This document shows positions 36,746 through 43,950 of a stretch of DNA of 64,000 nt, one piece after another. A program made the position numbers and the translations under genes. The notes under the pieces are model-generated. The model saw nothing but the letters and a program-made list of their open reading frames with translations, did not search any database and was not told the origin of the DNA. The stretch is taken from positions 1 to 64,000 of the forward strand of contig JAEWSC010000095.1 in the NCBI GenBank assembly GCA_023398575.1. The letters run 5' to 3'. The DNA comes from Bacillota bacterium (GTDB lineage Bacteria; Bacillota; Clostridia; Christensenellales; Aristaeellaceae). How positions within the stretch are numbered: the first letter of the stretch is position 1; each line of letters starts with the position of its first letter.

Positions 36746-36839
36746 ATGCGTCCTCACCTTGATTGTTTTGGGCATATGCCCGATTTGTTTTTCATTATAT
36801 TCTGTTTTGGGCATATGTCAAGAATTAATTTTCCATATG
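36743..36839 (-). promoter_or_regulatory. Promoter and four CATATG-centred sites upstream of the DUF134 gene
   Basis: On the minus strand, TTGACA (36821-36816), a 16-base spacer and TATAAT (36799-36794) form a consensus promoter. CATATG cores occur at 36743, 36773, 36812 and 36834. The second lies in a perfect 12-base palindrome, GGGCATATGCCC (36770-36781), just after the expected start of transcription. The third overlaps the -35 box, and the first overlaps the start codon. This is a strong operator pattern for repression by a dimer, probably DUF134 itself. Confidence 0.7.
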
Positions 36840-36873
36840 CCAACATCATAAAAGTAAAATTTAGATTCTGTGC

Positions 36874-36922
36874 TTGACAGAAACGATGGATGCGTTTAAT
36901 ATGAAAATGGTTCCCAATTTCA
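36874..36922 (+). promoter_or_regulatory. Promoter and Fur-type operator of the zinc operon
   Basis: TTGACA (36874-36879), a 17-base spacer and TAATAT (36897-36902). Overlapping the start of transcription is an inverted repeat, TGAAAATGG (36902-36910) and CCAATTTCA (36914-36922), matching at eight of nine positions with three bases between. The size and place fit a Zur/Fur box, so the operon is probably self-repressed when zinc is ample. Confidence 0.65.
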
Positions 36923-36941
36923 AATCTGGGAGTGGTATCAG

Positions 36942-37355
36942 TTGAGCCGCGGCGAAGGCTATCAAACCCGACAGAAAGAGCTGATATTAGCCTGTTTGAG
37001 GGAAAACGCCCACCGGCACATGACGGTTGATATGATCGTGGCTGGTTTGCGTGATCAGGGCGAGCCGGTAGGGCAAACAACGGTGTACCGCCATTTGGAG
37101 CGGTTGGTGAAAGACAACCAGGTAATGCGCTTTGTCGGTGTGGAAGGTGCCTCTGCGTGCTATCAGTACTTGACACAGGACGAAAATCATAAGAGCCATT
37201 ACCATTTGGTTTGCAGCGATTGCGGCAGGATGATCCATTTAAATTGCTGTGAGATGGATGAGCTTCGGGAGCATATGCTCCGTGACCATCGTTTTATTTT
37301 GGACAGCTGCAAAACCGTATTGTACGGCCGCTGTGAGGAATGCACTCAAAACTAG
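36942..37355 (+). CDS. Fur-family metal regulator, probably Zur
   Basis: A 137-residue dimeric repressor. The start is TTG (36942) behind GGGAGTGG. The winged helix carries TTVYRHLERLV; the C-terminal domain carries HKSHYHLVCSDCGRMIHLNC and a second pair CEEC, which together form the structural Zn(Cys)4 site, plus His residues for sensing. Its place at the head of znuACB favours a zinc sensor over iron or peroxide. It is followed 18 bases later by a small membrane protein gene. Confidence 0.85.
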   Translation: MSRGEGYQTRQKELILACLRENAHRHMTVDMIVAGLRDQGEPVGQTTVYRHLERLVKDNQVMRFVGVEGASACYQYLTQDENHKSHYHLVCSDCGRMIHLNCCEMDELREHMLRDHRFILDSCKTVLYGRCEECTQN

Positions 37356-37373
37356 TAACGAGGAGGGAGAACC

Positions 37374-37685
37374 ATGGCAAAGCATGAAGGCTGCAAGCGG
37401 TGCATTGTGCTGCTTTTGATGTCACTGTTACTGATGTCTCTCCTTTTTCCGGTTTTTCTGGCAGTCGTGCATCTGCATCATGATTGCACCGGGCACGACT
37501 GCCTGGTGTGCGCCATGATCCACTCCACACACGATTTTTTCAAACGGCTGCTGCAAGCCGTGGCAATGGCTATGGCGGGTATTTTTGCGGCAATCCTTGC
37601 ACATTTTGGCCGCGCGGCCGTTGATCATCCAAAACTCCTCCGGGGAAGCACCCCGGTTGCTCTTTGCGTACGCTTGAATAATTGA
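37374..37685 (+). CDS. Small His/Cys membrane protein in the zinc operon
   Basis: A 103-residue protein of unknown family. It has a hydrophobic helix (about 10-32), then VVHLHHDCTGHDCLVCAMIH, a dense cluster of His, Asp and Cys on the outer side, and a second hydrophobic helix (about 58-78). GAGGAGGG precedes the ATG. Its place between a Fur-family gene and znuA suggests that it captures or hands over zinc at the outer face of the membrane. Similar small proteins beside zinc uptake genes occur in other clostridia in my memory, without a name. Confidence 0.6.
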   Translation: MAKHEGCKRCIVLLLMSLLLMSLLFPVFLAVVHLHHDCTGHDCLVCAMIHSTHDFFKRLLQAVAMAMAGIFAAILAHFGRAAVDHPKLLRGSTPVALCVRLNN

Positions 37686-37741
37686 GAAGCCCCTGCTCTT
37701 TTTTGCGCTGCCTAAAAAGATCGAGGAGGTTTCTTTTTGTT

Positions 37742-38758
37742 ATGAAAAAATATATCACATCCCTGCTTACGGCTGTGTTTTTGATGACAGCCCTGTTTGG
37801 CGCAACTGTACATGCTTCCGCTGCCGCTGATGAAAAGTTGAATATTGTTGCCACCATTTTCCCATTGTATGATTTTTCAAGGGCCATAGCGGGCGATAAA
37901 GCGGAAGTAACCATGCTTTTAAAGCCCGGTGCGGAAATTCATTCTTTTGATCCGTCACCCGCCGACATCATCAAAATCCAGAACGCGGACGTGTTTCTCT
38001 ATGTGGGCGGAGAGAGCGATGTCTGGGTCGATGAAATTCTTTCTTCCATGGACATATCAAACAAGCAAATCATTCGCCTGATGGATGCCGTTACCCTTGT
38101 GAACGAGGAGACAGTGGAAGGCATGCAGGAGGAAGAAGAGCATCATCATGAAGGCGAAGCGGCCGAAGATGGCCAGGATCATGAGGATGAAGATGCAGAC
38201 GATGACCATGAGCACGAAGAAGCTGAGTATGATGAGCATATCTGGACTTCCCCCAAAAACGCCGTTCAAATGGTAAACGCTATTGCTGATGCAATGATGG
38301 CGGCAGACGAAGCGAATAAGGATACCTACAAAGAAAATGCCGACGCTTATACCACGAAAATTCAGGCGGTAGACCAGGCATTTGAGGCGGTAGTTTCACA
38401 GGCTGCCCACCATATGCTGGTGTTCGGCGACCGTTTTCCCTTCCGCTATTTCGCTGACGCGTACAAACTGGAATACCGGGCGGCATTCCCGGGCTGCAGC
38501 ACGGAAACAGAGGCCAGCGCGGCAACCTTGGCGTACCTCATCGATACGGTAAAGGCCCAAGGGCTTCCATACATTTATACGATTGAGTTGAGTAATGGCA
38601 ATATCGCCCGTTCTATCAGCGAGCAGACAGGCGCACAAGTTTTGACGCTTCAATCCTGCCAGGGCATCAGCCGCGATGCGTTTGATGCAGGAGAAACGTA
38701 TGTAACCCTGATGGAGCAGAATGTGGAAGCGCTGAAAAAGGGGTTGGTATCGCCGTGA
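37742..38758 (+). CDS. znuA: Zinc ABC transporter, substrate-binding protein
   Basis: A 338-residue exported metal binder of cluster A-I. The ATG at 37742 opens a signal peptide; GAGGAGG lies 12 bases upstream. NIVATIFPLYDFSRAIAG and GAEIHSFDPSPADI supply the first ligand region. A long loop of His, Glu and Asp (about 143-182) marks it as a zinc rather than manganese binder. LVFGDRFPFRYFADAY and AAFPGCSTETEAS are typical of the Gram-positive group. No lipobox Cys follows the signal, so anchoring is unclear. The end overlaps znuC. Confidence 0.92.
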   Translation: MKKYITSLLTAVFLMTALFGATVHASAAADEKLNIVATIFPLYDFSRAIAGDKAEVTMLLKPGAEIHSFDPSPADIIKIQNADVFLYVGGESDVWVDEILSSMDISNKQIIRLMDAVTLVNEETVEGMQEEEEHHHEGEAAEDGQDHEDEDADDDHEHEEAEYDEHIWTSPKNAVQMVNAIADAMMAADEANKDTYKENADAYTTKIQAVDQAFEAVVSQAAHHMLVFGDRFPFRYFADAYKLEYRAAFPGCSTETEASAATLAYLIDTVKAQGLPYIYTIELSNGNIARSISEQTGAQVLTLQSCQGISRDAFDAGETYVTLMEQNVEALKKGLVSP

Positions 38759-39462
38759 GCTTATTGAAACTAAGTGACCTGACCATTGGATATGAAGGCC
38801 GTGCGGCCGTAAGCAATGTCAGTTTTGAATTGAATGCCGGCGATTATCTTTGCATTGTTGGGGAAAACGGATCGGGAAAAAGCACGCTGATCAAGGGTAT
38901 TTTAGGTCTTGTCAAACCGCAGTCAGGATCGGTTGCATGGCAAGGCATACAGCGCCGGGAGGCAGGCTATGTTCCCCAGCAAACCCAGGTGCAGCGGGAT
39001 TTTCCGGCCAGCGTTCATGAGGTGGTGCTATCCGGGTGCCTAAACCGAAGCGGGCTGAAACCTTATTACACCAAAGCGGACAGGGAACGGGCGGCGGAAA
39101 GTATTCGCCTGCTTGGCATGGAGGAGTTTTCTGCAAAATCGTATCGTGCTTTGTCCGGCGGGCAGCAGCGGCGCGTGCTTTTAGCACGCGCCCTGTGCGC
39201 CACCCAAAAGCTGCTGATTTTAGATGAACCGGCGGCAGGACTTGACCCTATGGTGACGGCAGAACTCTATGCTTTGATGGAAAGGCTCAACAAAGAGCGC
39301 GGCGTTACAGTGATGATGGTATCCCATGATATCCAAAGCGCGGTGCGCTTTGCTAGCAAAATCTTGCATATGCAGACGAAAGCTCTGTTTTTCGGTACGC
39401 CTGCTGAATATCAAAAAACGGCCATCTGCCGCCGTATGCTGGGGGTGGATGACCTTGTTTGA
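38755..39462 (+). CDS. znuC: Zinc ABC transporter, ATPase
   Basis: A 235-residue ATPase with Walker A GENGSGKST, Q-loop (YVPQQTQ), signature LSGGQQRRVLLARA, Walker B LLILDEPAAGLD and the switch His (VSHDI). The start is GTG at 38755, overlapping the znuA stop (GTGA). It energises ZnuB for zinc import. The end overlaps znuB by 14 bases. Confidence 0.93.
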   Translation: MSLLKLSDLTIGYEGRAAVSNVSFELNAGDYLCIVGENGSGKSTLIKGILGLVKPQSGSVAWQGIQRREAGYVPQQTQVQRDFPASVHEVVLSGCLNRSGLKPYYTKADRERAAESIRLLGMEEFSAKSYRALSGGQQRRVLLARALCATQKLLILDEPAAGLDPMVTAELYALMERLNKERGVTVMMVSHDIQSAVRFASKILHMQTKALFFGTPAEYQKTAICRRMLGVDDLV

Positions 39463-40273
39463 GATTTTGCAGCAATTGTTTTCCTATACGTTTATTGTTC
39501 GGGCCTTGATCGTTGGTATTCTGGTTTCCTTGTGCGCCGCACTGCTGGGCGTAACCTTGGTTCTCAAGCGCTATTCCATGATCGGTGACGGACTTTCCCA
39601 TGTTAGCTTTGGCGCGCTGGCCATTGCCATGGCGCTGAATTTAGCACCACTTGAGGTAGCGATACCCATCGTCACCCTGGCAGCTTTTTTGTTGCTTAGA
39701 ATCAGCGAAAACAGTCACATCAAGGGTGACGCGGCCATTGCGCTAATTTCCAGCAGCGCGTTGGCGATTGGCGTGATTGTGATCTCACTGACTACCGGTA
39801 TGAATACGGATGTATGCAATTATCTGTTTGGCAGCATCCTGGCTATGAGCAAGAGTGATGTGTATATCAGCATTGCAACCTCTTTGGTTGTGCTGGTTTT
39901 GTATCTGCTGCTATACAATAAAATATTTGCGATCACCTTCGATGAAGGCTTTGCCAGGGCAACAGGCGTCAAGGCCGGGCGTTACAACACCCTCATCGCC
40001 GTTTTAACAGCTTTGGTGGTGGTGGTGGGCATGCGCATGATGGGGGCCATGCTGATTTCCAGCTTGATTATCTTCCCGGCGCTGACTTCCATGCGGGTGT
40101 GCAAAAGCTTCAAATCCGTGGTTATCACCTCGGCGGTTCTTTCCGTGGTGTGTTTCTTTGTTGGTATTCTGATTTCGTTTGCGTATTCCATCCCCGCCGG
40201 AGCCGGGGTCGTTGCCGTCAACTTGGTGGCATTTTGCCTGTTTGCACTGCTGGCCAGAATAATGAAAAGATAG
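39449..40273 (+). CDS. znuB: Zinc ABC transporter, permease
   Basis: A 274-residue permease with about eight membrane helices, of the ABC-3 family. The ATG at 39449 has GGGGGTGG directly before it and lies in the end of znuC. MIGDGLSHVSFGALAIA near residue 40 is the family motif, and DEGFARATGVKAGRYN is the ATPase-coupling loop. The length is normal. Confidence 0.93.
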   Translation: MTLFEILQQLFSYTFIVRALIVGILVSLCAALLGVTLVLKRYSMIGDGLSHVSFGALAIAMALNLAPLEVAIPIVTLAAFLLLRISENSHIKGDAAIALISSSALAIGVIVISLTTGMNTDVCNYLFGSILAMSKSDVYISIATSLVVLVLYLLLYNKIFAITFDEGFARATGVKAGRYNTLIAVLTALVVVVGMRMMGAMLISSLIIFPALTSMRVCKSFKSVVITSAVLSVVCFFVGILISFAYSIPAGAGVVAVNLVAFCLFALLARIMKR

Positions 40274-40284
40274 GAGTGAAGGTC

Positions 40285-40809
40285 ATGAAAAAATGGGGAG
40301 TCTTGATAGCCCTGGCAATGCTGATGCTGCTGGCAGGCTGCCAGGGCCAGGCGGCGAATGCGCCGACTGCGGCCACAGCGCCGCAAAATACAGCCCAAGT
40401 ACAGGCCGCGCCGGAGGCTGCGGGAGAGGAAAAGTTCGATTTTGCGAATTTGCCGATGGTAGACATTACTGAAAAGCTGTTCATTGCCCAATGCAATGAT
40501 GTGTATCTGAACCCGGACGATTACCAGGGGAAAGCCATCCGCCTGGAGGGCATGTATCAATTCTATGCAGATACGCAAAGCGGCAAGACATATCACTATG
40601 TTGTGCGTAATGGCCCCGGCTGCTGCGGCGCCGATGGTTCCGCGGGCTTTGAGTTTTTGTATGACGGAGAACCGCCCAAAGAAAATGACTGGATTGAGGT
40701 TATCGGTACAGTGGAGAAGATGACCATCGGCGAATCGGAGTATATTGTTTTAAAAGCCGGCAGCGTAACTGTTAAACAGGACCGTGGTGCGGAGTTTGTA
40801 TCGAACTGA
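40285..40809 (+). CDS. Lipoprotein with DUF1980/YcgQ-like domain
   Basis: A 174-residue lipoprotein: MKKWGVLIALAMLMLLAGC is a signal with a lipobox (LAGC). An Ala/Gln/Pro linker leads to a beta domain with NPDDYQGKAIRLEGMYQFY, NGPGCCGADGSAGFEF and EVIGTVEKM, which resembles the C-terminal part of the YcgQ (DUF1980) proteins found next to metal-linked permeases. The CC pair may hold metal. AGGAGTGAAGG precedes the ATG. As last gene of the zinc operon, it may help capture zinc outside the cell. Confidence 0.75.
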   Translation: MKKWGVLIALAMLMLLAGCQGQAANAPTAATAPQNTAQVQAAPEAAGEEKFDFANLPMVDITEKLFIAQCNDVYLNPDDYQGKAIRLEGMYQFYADTQSGKTYHYVVRNGPGCCGADGSAGFEFLYDGEPPKENDWIEVIGTVEKMTIGESEYIVLKAGSVTVKQDRGAEFVSN

Positions 40810-40848
40810 TGCCTGGTTTCATAGCAACGCCGTGTGATGGACCCGTTG

Positions 40849-41106
40849 TCTCCTGCACGCGCGGGGGATATTATGTTATCAAAAAGACCTTGGGAGGAAT
40901 TGGAGGGCCGAAGCCCTCCCAGTTTGGATCGCAAATCGGCGACATGTGCGTCGATTTGCGAAGGAACTTCTAAGAAATTCCTTCCTTATCCGAGCAAACG
41001 ACCGCACAAAGGCGAAGCCGCAGTGCAGTGCAGCGAGGGAAAAACTCGAAAAAGTGGCATTGTCACTTTTTCGACACGTCATCGTCCCCTGCAAGCGCTG
41101 GGGACG
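40849..41106. repeat. Hairpin-array intergenic element
   Basis: Six stem-loops in 260 bases: 40849-40868 (8 bp), 40902-40919 (GGAGGGC/GCCCTCC), 40929-40961 (TCGCAAATCG/CGATTTGCGA), 40961-40983 (AAGGAA/TTCCTT with an inner TTCT/AGAA), 41046-41074 (TCGAAAAAGTG/CACTTTTTCGA) and 41083-41106 (CGTCCCC/GGGGACG). The first and last are diverged direct copies of one palindromic unit (about 23 of 33 bases alike). The last two overlap the 3' end of the AraC-type gene and supply its final codons. I read it as an interspersed mosaic repeat. Confidence 0.65.
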
Positions 41107-41890
41107 TTTTAATTGCCTGGGTATTTTTACGCCACATGAAGGGGCTTAAGCCATATTCCTTTTTAAACGCACGGAAAAATAGCGATGCATCGGTATACCC
41201 GCAATCTTCACTGATTTGCGCAATGGAGGCGCTGCTTCGCTCCAATTGCCTTTTTGCATGCTCCAGCCGCTTTTTCACAAGATATGCGTGGGGTGTCATG
41301 CCGATGGCATCCTTGACCTGCCGCTCAATATACTCTGTACAGTAGGCGAAAGTCTCAGAAAGGGATTGGGAGGTAATGTGCTCTGTGAAATGAATGTTGA
41401 TATATTGCAGCACCTTATCTGACAACGTTAGTTCCTTACTAGCAGTATGATGCAGCAGTCCCAGCAGGCCGATAAACCGTTGCTGTGCTTCGAATTGATT
41501 CATAGGGGAACGGTTGGCGTAATGATACAGCTCCTTTAGCGGTACATCATATGTCTGTATGTCGTATCTCCCACGAATAGGCAAGACAAGGCCATCATAT
41601 GCGGAAGGGCTGAATGCACCCTGAAAATGGATAAACATATATTCTGCCGATGGGCTGGGAGATGAAGCGGATTGATGCATATCCTTTCGCTGCAAATACC
41701 ACTCGCCGGCATGCAGGGTAACGGGTGTGCCATTCTCCTCAAAGGTTAGCTGATTGTGCATCATAAAAATCAGCACAAAATGAGTCAGGTACCTAGCGCA
41801 ATGATATTCGTTGATGTTAAAGCGCTTCATACTGCATTCGGTCATATAAGGCATAGGCCGGCCTTGCAGGCAGATTGTATCCATCGTCAT
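41063..41890 (-). CDS. AraC-family transcriptional regulator
   Basis: A 275-residue regulator: an N-terminal cupin-like sugar-sensing domain (about 20-145) and a C-terminal double helix-turn-helix (about 175-265) with ERSSASIAQISEDCGYTDAS and FFRAFKKEYGLSP. The last 14 or so residues (SPALAGDDDVSKK) come from the hairpin element that abuts the gene, so the original stop may have been lost. The ATG at 41890 has GGGGGGAATCAGGA upstream. It is divergent from the GH127 and GH2 genes and most likely activates them in response to a plant-derived sugar. Confidence 0.88.
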   Translation of the reverse strand: MTMDTICLQGRPMPYMTECSMKRFNINEYHCARYLTHFVLIFMMHNQLTFEENGTPVTLHAGEWYLQRKDMHQSASSPSPSAEYMFIHFQGAFSPSAYDGLVLPIRGRYDIQTYDVPLKELYHYANRSPMNQFEAQQRFIGLLGLLHHTASKELTLSDKVLQYINIHFTEHITSQSLSETFAYCTEYIERQVKDAIGMTPHAYLVKKRLEHAKRQLERSSASIAQISEDCGYTDASLFFRAFKKEYGLSPFMWRKNTQAIKTSPALAGDDDVSKK

Positions 41891-42087
41891 TCCTGATTCC
41901 CCCCTTATTTACAATACCTTATTTGTGCCCTTTTTGCAATGCGTAGGGTTTCTTTTGCACTGTCTCAAAAAGGATGCGAGTGATACAATATCAGCTATTA
42001 GGCAAGGATCGCTCGGATATTGCATTGTTGCTATTATGCATGCTTATCAAAGTGTGATGGAAAAGCGTGGCTAAAGGAGATGTACGC

Positions 42088-43923
42088 ATGCTTAAACCTT
42101 TAAAGCTTGTGCCCTTTTTACCCGGTGACATAAAGCCTCAAGGCTGGCTGAAAACACAGCTCCGTCTCCAGGCGGACGGTCTGGCAGGACAGCTGGATAA
42201 AATCTGGCCTGACGTCAAGGAAAGCCGCTGGATCGGCGGCAGCCGGGAAGGGTGGGAACGTGTCCCCTATTGGCTGGATGGATTCATCCCTTTGGCGTAT
42301 TTGCTGGAGGATGGGGACATGGTTGCGCGGGCCAGGCGCTATATAGACGCCATTTTGCAGGGACAGCAGGAAGATGGCTGGATTTGCCCCTGCGAAGATG
42401 CGGAGCGGCCGCGGTACGATGTTTGGGCTGCTTTTCTAATTTGCAAGGTGCTTGTGCTGTATGCAGACTGTTCCTTGGATGAGCGGATACAGCCTGCCGT
42501 GGCAAAATGTTTAAAGCAGCTTCTTTTCCATATCCAAAAGCAAACGCTGTTCAATTGGGCGGCCACCCGCTGGTTTGAATGCCTGATTCCGATCTTCTGG
42601 TTGTATGAACGCACTGGGGAAGCATGGCTTTGTGAGCTTGCCTTTAAGCTGCAAAGCGAGGGGACCGGGTGGGACAGGCTCTTTGAACATTGGCAGGACC
42701 AGGAGCCCAAGAATGAATGGGGATTTTTGACCCATGTGGTAAACCTCGCCATGGTGCTAAAATGCCGGGCGTTGATGTCGCGTTTGACGGGGGAGGACCC
42801 GGATGCTTTTGCTATAGATATGCTCAAAAAGCTGCGGGAGTACCACGGCAATGTACTGGGTTACTTTTCAGGCGATGAGTGCCTAAGCGGCACAAGCCCC
42901 CTGCAAGGCACCGAATGCTGCGGCGTAGTGGAAGCCATGTATTCCTACGAGCATCTCTTGTCCATTTCCGGCCTGGCCCGCTGGGGTGATGAGCTGGAAA
43001 TGCTGGCGTTCAATGGCTTGCCGGCTACTGTACTGCCTGACATGACAGCCCACCAGTATGTGCAGCAAACCAATCAAGTGCAGTGCGCGCCGCTGGAAAA
43101 AGATCACGTGCCCTTCCGCACCAATGGGCCGGAATCGCACGTCTTTGGGCTGGAGCCCAACTTCGGCTGCTGCACGGCTAACTTCGGCCAGGGCTTCCCC
43201 AAGCTGGCACTGCATGCTTTTATGAGAACTGAAGAGGGGATAGCCTCCACCGTGCTTGTTCCCTCAGAGGTGAAGGCGCAGGTGTGCGGCGCGCATGTGC
43301 ATATTAAGTTAGACACGCTGTACCCTTTCCGTGATATACTTACCTACACCGTTTCTGCAAGCAAGAAGGCAGCCTTTGCATTTGCCATTCGCATTCCTGT
43401 AACAGCGCAAAAGGCTTTGGTAAATGGTCAGGCGGCAGAGCCCGGCGCTTTTTTTACACTCAGCAGGGAGTGGGAAGGGGAAACACAGATCACGGTCGAA
43501 CTGACACCCAAGGTAGAATGGATCAAGCGGCCTAACGGGCTGTACGCGTATCAGCGCGGTCCGCTGGTTTTCGCTCTGCCCATTGCCCAGCGCAGGGAAG
43601 TCATTGAATACGAGAAGGATGGTGTAGCCCGTACCTATCCCTTCTGCGACTATTACCTGTATCCCGACGAAGAGTGGGCCTATGGCTTTGCGGGGGATAC
43701 TGTGAAGGCAGTATTCGATGACGGATTTGACCTGCCCTTCTCGAGTAACCGGCCGCCGATGTATGTTGAACTGGAGATGGCCTCCGTTGCTTGGCCGATG
43801 GAGCATGGCATGTGCGCCGAAAAACCTGAAGGCTCAAAGGCAAAAGGTCCGAAGGTTTATAAGAAGTTGTACCCCTATGGCTGCACCAATCTGCGGCTTA
43901 CAGAAATGCCTAAACTATTTTAA
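42088..43923 (+). CDS. GH127 beta-L-arabinofuranosidase family enzyme
   Basis: A 611-residue cytosolic glycoside hydrolase of the former DUF1680 family. The ATG at 42088 follows AAAGGAGATG; the earlier GTG has no site. An alpha/alpha barrel occupies most of the chain, with beta domains after residue 400. The zinc and nucleophile residues known from HypBA1 have counterparts: Glu and Cys in GTECCGVVE, and the Cys pair in EPNFGCCTAN. Such enzymes release L-arabinose from plant glycoproteins or arabinan by a Cys nucleophile. No signal peptide is seen, so it acts on imported oligosaccharides. It forms an operon with the GH2 gene. Confidence 0.87.
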   Translation: MLKPLKLVPFLPGDIKPQGWLKTQLRLQADGLAGQLDKIWPDVKESRWIGGSREGWERVPYWLDGFIPLAYLLEDGDMVARARRYIDAILQGQQEDGWICPCEDAERPRYDVWAAFLICKVLVLYADCSLDERIQPAVAKCLKQLLFHIQKQTLFNWAATRWFECLIPIFWLYERTGEAWLCELAFKLQSEGTGWDRLFEHWQDQEPKNEWGFLTHVVNLAMVLKCRALMSRLTGEDPDAFAIDMLKKLREYHGNVLGYFSGDECLSGTSPLQGTECCGVVEAMYSYEHLLSISGLARWGDELEMLAFNGLPATVLPDMTAHQYVQQTNQVQCAPLEKDHVPFRTNGPESHVFGLEPNFGCCTANFGQGFPKLALHAFMRTEEGIASTVLVPSEVKAQVCGAHVHIKLDTLYPFRDILTYTVSASKKAAFAFAIRIPVTAQKALVNGQAAEPGAFFTLSREWEGETQITVELTPKVEWIKRPNGLYAYQRGPLVFALPIAQRREVIEYEKDGVARTYPFCDYYLYPDEEWAYGFAGDTVKAVFDDGFDLPFSSNRPPMYVELEMASVAWPMEHGMCAEKPEGSKAKGPKVYKKLYPYGCTNLRLTEMPKLF

Positions 43924-43950
43924 TTTGCAAGGTGAAAAGGAGAAAAGAAA

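Noticed and set aside
40849..41106. CRISPR-like repeats (palindromic GC-rich units with SPARAGD/SPALAGD translations)
   Set aside because: Only two diverged copies, about 235 bases apart, with hairpins rather than unique spacers between them and no cas genes nearby.
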